In this document: piece by piece, positions 56,073-64,000 of the stretch
Numbering within the stretch: position 1 is the first letter of the stretch
How the letters are laid out: each line of letters begins with the position of its first letter
DNA from: Madurella fahalii
Taxonomy: Eukaryota; Ascomycota; Sordariomycetes; Sordariales
DNA: 64,000 nucleotides
Reading direction: 5' to 3'
Assembly (NCBI GenBank): GCA_029876055.1
Contig: CM056878.1
Location: 3,720,001-3,784,000 of the forward strand
The notes under the pieces: generated by a model
Database searches by the model: none
What the model was told of the DNA's origin: nothing
What the model saw: only the letters and a program-made list of their open reading frames with translations
Program-made: the position numbers and the translations under genes

Positions 56073-58166
56073 ATGATAACCTTGGCCCCCCCTCCTGATG
56101 GTATGGCAGACATCCAGTTGACTCGTTGGCGTCAGCGACGCAGTCTTTGCACTCGATCCTCTCCAGCTGGCGGCTCCCAATACACGGTCGAAGGACAGAA
56201 AATGGATTTGGCCGAGTCGTCCTCCACCCTTCCTCATCCCTCCATCATAGAAATGGTTCAACTGCCGGACTATTCCTGGAGACTCGCAGGCGATTCTTCT
56301 GAAGGTGATGCTCCCGCCTACACAGCGAAACTCTACTTGTTGGAATCCCTGGACGTATTAGTTGAGCAGTTCCGGAGTGAAGTACCACCCAACTTTCTCC
56401 ATATGCACATCAAAAATACAATGGGTGCATGGCAGGCCCCACTGCACAGTTCCGAGACGACCCTTTTCGCCAAATGGTCCGCTCCGGTCAAACAGTTCAG
56501 AAAGCAGTGGGATATTGAGCAGAGAATCAACATCAACAAACCTTACGATACAGACACGGTCCGGGATCCCTCGGAGCTGCGTCTGAACCATGTCCGCTAC
56601 GAGCGGATTCCACCATTGCCGGCCCGGCCCTACCACCCCATCTCCAGCTTGGACTCGGGACAGGACGAGATATCGCACGCCGTGACTGAGTGCGTTTCTA
56701 TGCACTTCAAGCGCACGGATGGCGTCAATATCGGTATGGAATGTGCTCGATTTATGTTTTCCGAGGTGTCGCCAATGGTAGCCCATGCTGACACATAAGC
56801 ATGTCTACCTTACTTAGGCTTCTTACTCTTCGATCCCCCACGCTTCCATCGGAAGACGGAAAAGAGGTACGCTTTTTGGTCTGACTTGGACGGTGAAGTC
56901 ACCACCACACACGAAAAAGTCTTCCTGAACAAGCAGGCGTGCCGCGACAGATTTGTCGAAAGCCTCCAGAAGGTTGCCGGGAGCGAGCTAGGGAGCGATA
57001 TGCCAAGGGCAATAAGCAAAATCCTCTTGGACATCATTCTGGAAGACGAGCTCGCCGTGCTCGCCGAGATCAACGAGAGCTTGGACTCGATCGATTTCTC
57101 CATGGCGAGTGATGACTTTCTTTGCAAGACGGTCAATACCTGGCGGGACCGATTCGGCCGTTGGAGGAACCTGCTCTCCCACACCCGAAGCTCGGTAGAG
57201 TACCTCTCTTGTGCACAACGAGCGTGGGATGCCGCTGCCGGCAGTGACGGCCAAGCGTTGTCCTACAAGCTGAGTAACCTACAATACCACGTCCGCTCGA
57301 CCAGCAGCAGGGTAGATAGTACGTTCCAAGCCTTCGCGTGGACCATGACCATTGTCGAGAGCGGAAGGGCAATCCGGCAGGCTGAGACCGTCACGCAGCT
57401 GACACGGCTGGCCTTTTTCTTCGTGCCGCCCACCCTCATCACGGGCGTATTCGGCGCAAACATCAACGTATGTCTTCTCCCCTCTGCGCAGCCACTCTAC
57501 CACATCGGCCATCTGACCGCGACAAAAAAAAAACTCGTGCAGGAATTCAAGGACCGGCTCACCCTCTGGCATTTGGCGGTGGTGTCGCTCTCCGTCTCGC
57601 TGCTGACCTATCTCATCTTCTACCGGCACCAAGTCCTGCGGCTGCTCGTCCGTTCCGCCCACCTGCTGGCCGACACGAGTTTCAACCGCCTCAGCAAGAT
57701 GGCCATCCGGTGGCTGACCATCGCGCGGGTGACCTGGCGGGCGGCGCCCAACCTGCTCGTCATCGGCCTGTGGCTAGGGCTGAACGCCGTGATCATCATG
57801 TCGCTCTGGCAGGTCATCGAGAGCACAATCGCGCGGGGGGTCAAGTTGGGCATCGCGATAGCCTTCCTAGCCGGGTATTCGGGCGCGGCGATATTCCCGC
57901 TGGTCCTGCGCCGCCGGCAGCGGCGCGACCGCTCCTCGGCGGTCATCATGTATGGTGGGATCCTGGCGGCCGTGCTGGCGCTCTTGGGCCTGGGATTCGG
58001 GCTGTGGAAGATTCTGGAGAGCCAGCTCTCGTCCTCGGCCAAGACGGCTGCTGCGTCGAGCATCTTGTGCTTCTCGGCGTTGATGTCCCTGGCTTCGAGG
58101 TTCGCGGCGAGCCGGGACAATACGAGCCGCGCTGATTCGGCGACGCTGGAGTTTGGCTCAATATAG
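56073..58166 (+). CDS. CorA-like membrane protein with extended TM region
   Basis: Three exons: 56073-56733, 56818-57467 and 57543-58166. The introns are 84 and 75 nt. The product is about 644 aa. The exact start is uncertain: in-frame ATGs occur at 56073 and 56103 and later. After splicing the first intron, the frame reads GVNIGFLLFDPPRFHRKTEKRYAFWSDLDGE. The cytosolic helical region (about 250-420) has a long coiled-coil-like helix (SNLQYHVRSTSSRVDSTFQAF), then the CorA-type helix and the gate segment RLAFFFVPPTLITGVFGANI, where the usual GMN is replaced by GAN. Unlike two-TM CorA proteins, about five hydrophobic segments follow the gate region (LWHLAVVSLSVSLLTYLIFY, PNLLVIGLWLGLNAVIIM, LGIAIAFLAGYSGAAIFPLVL, YGGILAAVLALLGLGFGLW, ILCFSALMSLASRFA). 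Mg2+ transport is not certain. The second intron is a multiple of three and lacks stops. Confidence 0.8.
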
Positions 58167-60121
58167 AATAATCAAGTGGAGGAGGTACATCTTGCAATGG
58201 GCGCAGTATGAGGAGATCATTGAGGCGTACGGTCATCTCGGGGTCGCCGAAGTCTGATTATGATGATGATAATGATTAGAGCCCATCAATTTTGGTGCTT
58301 AGAGCTGCTATAAAATGGACTGATGTCTTTGTACCTCTTTGCTTACCAACAATGATTGTTGGGATTGTCGACACGGAGTTACTAAGGCCCTCTAAGCATC
58401 ATACGAGCGGGGTGGATTACCAGATCATGTGTAGAAGAACTTGAAGGTGGACTAGCCCTAGTACTAAATGTGTGAGACTTTTTGAGGTTTTCTTTTTCTC
58501 TCATTTTCTCTCTCCTCCTGTCATTACGTCTTTGTCTTTCCAACGCTGTATTGTCTAGATTTTACATCGTTTGTAAATGACAACCTCCAGGACTATTCAG
58601 AAATTGTTTCGTCTGCTGCGCCGTGTACCCCCTGAGGGTCTGGTTTTTGGCTGGGTGCCTAGATTTTTATTCTCCACTTCGAGATGGTCTAGTTTTTCTA
58701 GACACCGACTGTAACAGCACCTAGATTTCGTCAGCCAGCTAGCGAGGGCTCGGCGTTATCGTCGTGTAACTATTACTACTTAGGCTGTCCCTACTTGCAA
58801 CGCACCATCTTGTTCAGCCTGTGTGCTTAGTGTTGAAGCTCTTGATTGCTGAGCGGCTTGTCTTGACGGTTTGTGGGGGGATCGACCGGAAGTCCCGTTC
58901 CCCAGCGGAGCAGTGTATCTTGGCCCCAGACTCTTGGCAGCGCCCGCGATCTTCAGGGCGCTGAATCCATAAATTATCCGCGAACCCATGCAGATTCTGA
59001 TGACCAGGGCCTTCGCCATGCTCCAGGATTCGCTGCTTCATGCTTGGCTGTGGAGCGGTGCGTCGGAATCACACTCTCGACGCTAACCGATGCTTTCACT
59101 GGCGTAGGGCGCCTCAGACAGACACTCTTGGGTTCCGCAGACCTTCTCTGAGGGAGGCGCTGCGCTGCTGTAGGACAACAATTATAAATAAGAAGCTGGC
59201 CTATGATGCTTTTCTGAGGGCTATTCAAACAACAAGTGTTACCAGCACATAGAGTCCGGATCTGCGGCTACAATGGGCTCTTTGCAAAGCCGTTACCGAC
59301 TGAGTTGTCAGAGCTTGGAAAAGAAAGAAGGAAAACGCCGGCCAAGTCATATCTGGTCCTGTAACTTCCCCGGGAGAACCCTCCCGTCGCATTTCTTGTG
59401 AATAGCTAATTGCTTCGAGTACAATTCTTCAAATGCGGACGTGTCTTGATTCACGGGCATGACGAGCCATACAGAACGCGCAAAGAAAGGTATGGACTTC
59501 AACGTCTTGCCTTTCATCAACAGTGTACCTTCCGACAAAATCGCGAAGATGGTTCAACGGGCTACCCAACTCGATCCCACTCATGTGCCAGTTGATTTCG
59601 GCACCCGGTTCCAGGTCCAGTTCACCGAGCCGGCAGGCGACGCACTCCCACCGGAAATTTCTCAGCTCTTGAAACAATCTGGCCGGTTATCGGGAGGTGG
59701 TAAGCTGCCAGCAGCTCGGCGGTGCACGGCTTCCCGCCGTTGAGCCTAGTGATGATCCACGGTTCCCAGAGCAGACTTACCTGACTGCCGCCGCCCTTCG
59801 GAAAAACTCCCCCCTTCTTCCCCCCAAGCGTACCGGGTATCTCTCACTTCTACACCAGGCATGTTTTGTTGCTCTGAACACTTTGGCGTATGGAGGGACT
59901 CCGTCCTGACACGCTGAGCCGTAGTATAAGTAAAGAACTTGGCCATTGTAACCGCCACATCTCATTGGGCAGTACCGCCGTCCTCGGGTGTCTCGACACT
60001 ATAGGCCGCTGATTGTAGCTCCTACTCAGGTAGCACCTTGACCTTATAGGCCAGCACTTGCAAATTCAAAACTCCAGTGACATCATGGACACTATGGTGC
60101 TCGATACGGACTTCGACACGT
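58167..60121. other. 2-kb intergenic region with one weak gene candidate
   Basis: Between the CorA-like gene (plus) and the Mid2-like gene (minus), facing each other. A spliced candidate at 59459-59909 is listed separately. The 58170-59450 part shows no supported gene. Confidence 0.5.
59459..59909 (+). CDS. Possible small hypothetical protein
   Basis: A model with exons 59459-59699 and 59770-59909 joins two frames across a 70-nt intron with a GTAAGC donor and a CCCAG acceptor, giving 126 aa. Exon 1 contains MDFNVLPFINSVPSDKIAK and RFQVQFTEPAGDALPPEIS. Exon 2 gives EQTYLTAAALRKNSPLLPPK. There is no signal peptide, TM segment or known domain, and the gene could have further upstream exons. Evidence is the donor strength and a protein-like composition only. 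Confidence 0.35.
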
Positions 60122-61103
60122 CTACAAGCTCGTCAACGCTTCCCGAACTGCCGGAACCTTGTCCTCCCTAGCCGCATCCCCCATTAAACTGATGCCCTGC
60201 CGAGACACGACACCTTTTCTCGCTGTGCTCCAAAAGAATGTCGCTATTCCACTCGCGACGAGGACAACTGTCCCGCAGCCGACACCAACGCCAATCTTCG
60301 CCCCGAGGCTCATGCCCGCTCTATATCCAGCACCGTCATCTATATCATCGCCCGATGAACCTGTCGGTAAATCACCGGATGGATCTGTAGGTAGATCACC
60401 TGATGAACGTGTAGGTACAGCTGTACTTGTCGACAGCGCCAAGGATAGTGATGTTGATGTCGTTGGCTGCGCGCCGGTGACGAGCACAACCGACCCACCT
60501 GTCGAGCTACATCCGAACCCGAGTGCGCCGTTCTCAACCCAGCTATACGTCCTGCAAAGCGAGGCCCCGGACTCGGAACTTGAAAACGTCGTTAGCCACC
60601 GCAATGTCGTGATAATACAGTATACATCTACACATCCCACTTACCATGTCAAGACATTTGAATTCGCCGTCGTTTGTCGTAGTGTCTCCGACGAGTCGGC
60701 GCAAGCCGTGAAGATTGCGTCGCATACTTGGCCGCGTTTGCAGCATCCGATGTACAGCGCCGTTTGTATCAAGGATACCCCTTCGTTCGTTACCCACGAT
60801 GTCACACAAGTTGCTCCCTCGCGACAGGCTACGGGCTCTGCTAGTGCAGTTGCTACTACGTACGAAACTTGAGGTCAATTAAATTGTGCCTTTCCGAGGT
60901 TGCGAGAATAGCTTACATTCGAAGCCACATGTCTCGTCTTGCTCTTGTCTCCTCCAGTCAATTCCACGCATGGAAGGAGGATGCGTGGTTGCAGCAAAAG
61001 GGGGCATCGCGCTTTGGATCCGTGTCGCATCATTCAGGTTGCAATCCACTGTCTGAATTAACGAAGCGATTATGCATAGGGTAAGAGCCAAAGATCTCAT
61101 CAT
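60122..61103 (-). CDS. Mid2/WSC-like single-pass surface sensor protein
   Basis: Three exons: 61103-60917, 60867-60645 and 60578-60122. The introns are 49 and 66 nt. The product is 288 aa from the ATG at 61103; the longer frame starts with TTG. Residues 1-20 are a signal peptide. The ectodomain (to about 160) is cysteine-rich, with CREGATCVTSW...LYIGCCKRGQVCDAIFTAC. This is the arrangement of fungal Mid2-like and related cell-surface proteins. A Ser/Thr/Pro-rich stem follows and carries a SGDLPT repeat (two full copies, about 60350-60410). One TM helix comes next (IGVGVGCGTVVLVASGIATFFW), then a cytosolic tail of about 38 residues. The proposed role is cell-wall stress sensing, by analogy with yeast Mid2/Wsc; the tail motif is not recognised. 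It faces a polytopic membrane protein 456 bp away. Confidence 0.8.
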
Positions 61104-61559
61104 GGCTGTTGACGAATATAATCTCAACTCTGGCTTGTATCACCTGGCGATTGGTGGGTTTATCGTGGCGGAAGGGATGCCGTTGCAGGAGTGAGAGGAG
61201 GAACGGGCTTAACTTGCCTGAAGAGTGCCACAGACTGTAGTTCAAAAACATGGCACACCGTGATCTGTCCATCGGAAACCTCGGCCAGATGCCTCCTCAG
61301 CACGTACAAGACTGGTGGCGCCGGTAGTGGTGTGGTTTATCTGTTTTTCATTGGGCGGGATCCCCGCCGCAATGTTCAGCTCCGTCGCCCAGTTCCGCAG
61401 AAATCACAGATGACAGCCTCCCCCCCCCCACCCCCCTTTTTCTCTTGTCGGATTGACCTGCCCACACCGTTCTTATGTCCTCGCCTGAGGTTGTCTCCAG
61501 TGAAAAGACCGCAACCAGGACACCAAACGCTAAGATCATACGCCCTCCTTTGCAGGCTG
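61104..61559. promoter_or_regulatory. Compact divergent promoter
   Basis: 456 bp separate two diverging membrane-protein genes, so both promoters must lie here. A C/T-rich stretch (61421-61445) is present. The end of the interval resembles an intron 3' end (TTTGCAG before the ATG), so an upstream non-coding or coding exon is possible. Confidence 0.5.
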
Positions 61560-62786
61560 ATGATGGCGGCCGACTCCACGGCCAATTGCATAGGCTTAGA
61601 TGCCTTCAGAGATTTTGGGGACTACATGACGCTCTTGCGCAACAGGACGTCATTCAACGAGACTCTCCTTCGACAATGCCAAGTGCCCATCTGTGGCGCG
61701 TTATGGGGCTACGGGCTTCCCGATATCTCTGGCATCGGCGTGAGTCTTTTTGTTCTGATTGCGATTCTCTACATTCAAACAATCCTGTTAAATGCCCGTT
61801 AGGTCGCAATAGGATACATGGTCGCAACCGTTATAGGACCCTTCTTATCCCTTTTGCTCCTCGCTTCGCAACATTTAAGCATCCTATCGAATCTGAACGG
61901 CGCTTTCCAGACTGTGCTCACTTCCGGGCTCGCCTCGTTCTTCGAGTCGGCCGTCTACTTCGCGCTCGCTATCGAGATTGCCACCACTGTCATCCTATTC
62001 GCTAAGGACTACGAATTCAAGACTACAGCCTTTGGATTCTATGAGGCGCGTGTTTCCACCATTGCTTGTACCATCTGTCTTCTACCTCTTCTTTATCCCG
62101 TTACAATCCTCTCGTATTCCTCAATCCCCTCCGTCATCGACATTCAGGACAAACGTGTATACAGGCTTTGCCTGTTCTACATAGCCGTCCTGGCCTCGGT
62201 CTACCCATTCTTCTCCGAGTCGGTCCGCACTTGGGCACCGACCCAAATTGGAGAGAGTGCGGGAGATGGGGGTGTCACATATGTTGACGAGGACGAGTGG
62301 GATGCTCTCGGAAGGGCGTGCTTCGGTACGTTAGAGTACCTGACGGAAAAGGACTACACAATCCTCGGCGCGTTCCAGATGGTGGCCTCGCTGTTCATCA
62401 TTCTCTTTAGCATCTGCACCCTGGTACCGCCGGTTCTTCGTCGTCTGAACTACGACCGCTACGGCGGGGATTCCCCTGTCCTAAAACCGATGACCGCGTT
62501 TTGCAACAAGGCTTCACACGCATGCCAGCAGTCGCCGTTGAAATACGTATTGCTGGCCACCCCTGTATGCCTGGCGGCCCCACTACTCTGGGGCTTCTGG
62601 AAACTACGAACACTACAGAAGGAGCTTGCTACGGCGACGGGGAAAGATTATGAAGGGAATGAATGGGGGTTCGGCCAGGTTATAGCTATTACTATATTCG
62701 TGCCGGTTGGAGTGGAAATGATCTTCGGGGCAATACAAGGACGTCCGGCAAAGGTGGGAAACGGGCCGCATAGGAATGGAGGTTAA
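61560..62786 (+). CDS. Polytopic membrane protein of unknown function
   Basis: Two exons: 61560-61739 and 61803-62786. The 63-nt phase-0 intron has donor GTGAGT and acceptor GTTAG. The product is about 387 aa. A short non-membrane N-terminus with NRTSFNETLL sequons and two cysteines (QCQVPIC) precedes about seven TM helices: MVATVIGPFLSLLLLASQ, FFESAVYFALAIEIATTVILF, TIACTICLLPLLYPVTIL, CLFYIAVLASVYPFF, AFQMVASLFIILFSICTLVPPVL, YVLLATPVCLAAPLLWGFW and VIAITIFVPVGVEMIFGAI. The loops are acidic (YVDEDEWDALGR). A start upstream of 61560 is possible because a TTTGCAG acceptor lies immediately before it. No family is recognised. Confidence 0.7.
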
Positions 62787-63328
62787 GGCGCTGAATAGGA
62801 ACGAAACCCTGACATGTACTGTGGCAAGAAGGCCTTGTGATCAAGGAAAAGAATAGGAACGTGACCTTGTAGGAAAAGGAGTTGGCGTGCAAGGGCTCGG
62901 TTAAGAAACCAGCCTTGCCTAAGTCGGGGGGGCCTTGTACAGCAGATATCGATATCTTGGACTCATAAAGTAGAGAATCATTGCGTTTGGATAGATAGCT
63001 ATTCCGTGTGTGAAGAAGACGAGTACAAGTTTGGGATATTGTATCACGCTCAGTGCACGATGCAAGAGGTTGCATAAAAAGAAGTACTATAGCCAAGGTC
63101 CGGAACTTAGGGTCTAAACAAGTTTTTGACAGTTCCGGTCGGAGCAGACACTAAGAGTATTTAGACAAATAAGTCAAGTACTACAGCGATGCCGTAGCCA
63201 CCTTGCTTCCCATGACAACTTTCTCGCCGCCTTTCATTAACGGCCCCTGGTAGCCTAAGTACCTTAGTAGGCACTGGCAGCTTGCAGCACAATATCATCA
63301 ACCGCCCCCTGCGCTCAAATTCACAACA
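62787..63328. other. Intergenic spacer
   Basis: About 540 bp between convergent gene ends. The minus-strand ORF at 62692-63096 overlaps the previous gene and is a shadow. Otherwise nothing is seen. Confidence 0.6.
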
Positions 63329-64000
63329 TCACAACGCTCGGACCCTGGAAAGCGTCTTCCCCAGCGCCGGAGCCTCCAACCCCGTTGCGTTCCCATCCTC
63401 ATCCAGTTCAAAGACGTACAAATCCCCGGGATAGTTTCCCCACCGCAGCCGGTCGCTCTCCGCCCACGATCCGCACGTCTCGGCAGGCTTCTCGCCTTGC
63501 AGGCCCGGCCAGCCGCGGAACGCTATCCGCTTGCCCCCGTCGACGATGCCCATGGGATACAGCCACAGCCCGGGCTTGCCGCTCTTGCCGCTGAGCGCGC
63601 CGGTGTTGCTGATGATCAGGGCAAGCACGTCGGTCCCGTTGCTGACGACGCGGTCGACGAACAAGGCGGGCTCCCCCGGGTAGAGCGTCACGACGACAGA
63701 CGAGTTGTCCGCGTGCGCATAGGTTCCCTCGTAGTTGGCCTGGGCCTGGTCGCGGGCGGCCTGCTCGGCCGCGGCGAGCCAGATGTCGAGGAAGGCTTGC
63801 TTGATGGTGTCGAAGGCGGCCTGCGAGTCGTTGCCCGCCGTGAGGATCGAGATGCCTATGCCGTGGTCTGGCGAGAGCCCGAGGAGACTGGTGTAGGTGC
63901 CGCCTCCGCCCTGCTTCGTGTAGACATCAACGTTGCGGGTGACGTTGGAGGTTAGCGTGGCGGGGACGGCGTGGCGGAGGATTTCCCAGGGCCGACCCAT
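63329..64000 (-). CDS. Beta-lactamase-like serine hydrolase, C-terminal part
   Basis: Partial: the frame is open to the right edge and the true start lies beyond it. The 223 visible residues are the C-terminal half. They include YTKQGGGGTYTSLLGLSPDHGIGISILTAGND, in the position of the KTG/HTG-like active-site region of serine beta-lactamase-fold hydrolases, and then a lipocalin-like appended domain (ANYEGTYAHADNSSVVVTLY, GLWLYPMGIVDGGKRIAFRGW). Sequons suggest secretion. The SxxK motif with the catalytic serine would lie outside the window. These fungal proteins usually act as secreted esterases or in secondary metabolism; the substrate is unknown. Confidence 0.8.
   Translation of the reverse strand: MGRPWEILRHAVPATLTSNVTRNVDVYTKQGGGGTYTSLLGLSPDHGIGISILTAGNDSQAAFDTIKQAFLDIWLAAAEQAARDQAQANYEGTYAHADNSSVVVTLYPGEPALFVDRVVSNGTDVLALIISNTGALSGKSGKPGLWLYPMGIVDGGKRIAFRGWPGLQGEKPAETCGSWAESDRLRWGNYPGDLYVFELDEDGNATGLEAPALGKTLSRVRAL

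Noticed and set aside
1..64000. Secondary-metabolite cluster around the LaeA-like methyltransferase
   Set aside because: No PKS, NRPS, terpene synthase or P450 gene occurs in the window.

Overview
The window is nuclear DNA of a filamentous ascomycete, most likely a member of the Sordariales (Chaetomiaceae-like). The evidence is the gene set (an AKR1-type ankyrin/DHHC acyltransferase, a fungal cystathionine beta-synthase, a LaeA/UMTA-type methyltransferase, HET and NACHT/NLR genes, a PTH11-like rhodopsin-fold protein). The introns agree: most are 49-105 nt, with GTRNGT donors and CTRAC-like branch points 10-25 nt before the acceptor. The lineage call comes from gene content, not from an alignment. 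I rebuilt gene models by hand from splice signals and reading-frame continuity. Every multi-exon model listed as a CDS keeps one continuous frame across its junctions.

Left arm (1-14,700) is gene-poor. It holds a small secreted cysteine-rich protein (590-1022), a possible membrane-protein relic (about 3160-4050), a large broken NACHT/NLR gene on the minus strand (about 4416-9032) with lesions in several places, and a six-exon SAM methyltransferase (10669-12017).

Central part (15,000-37,500) is denser and holds housekeeping functions: cystathionine beta-synthase (sulfur amino acids), SRP receptor beta (ER targeting), the AKR1 palmitoyltransferase (Golgi), a secreted dienelactone-hydrolase-type enzyme, a tandem CCCH zinc-finger protein, an acyltransferase-3 family membrane enzyme, and a type II membrane protein with a propeller-like luminal domain. 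Small hypothetical secreted or membrane proteins lie between them.

Right arm (39,500-64,000) holds a basic low-complexity protein, a UDP-glucose 6-dehydrogenase whose second intron is best read as GC-AG, a nickel/cobalt transporter, a HET-domain protein, an AT-rich island with a coding-like fragment, a PTH11-like membrane protein facing a CorA-like membrane protein, a Mid2/WSC-like surface sensor facing a polytopic membrane protein, and the 3' part of a beta-lactamase-like serine hydrolase that runs off the right edge.

There is no obvious biosynthetic cluster, CRISPR array, rRNA or credible tRNA. The functional themes are the cell surface and membrane (AKR1, acyltransferase, UGDH, CorA-like, PTH11-like, Mid2-like, secreted proteins) and self/non-self recognition (the broken NLR and the intact HET gene). 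I see no convincing new multi-gene system. The observations most worth a second look are the broken NLR, the two-module cysteine-rich secreted protein, the GC-AG intron, and the CorA-like protein with an enlarged membrane domain.
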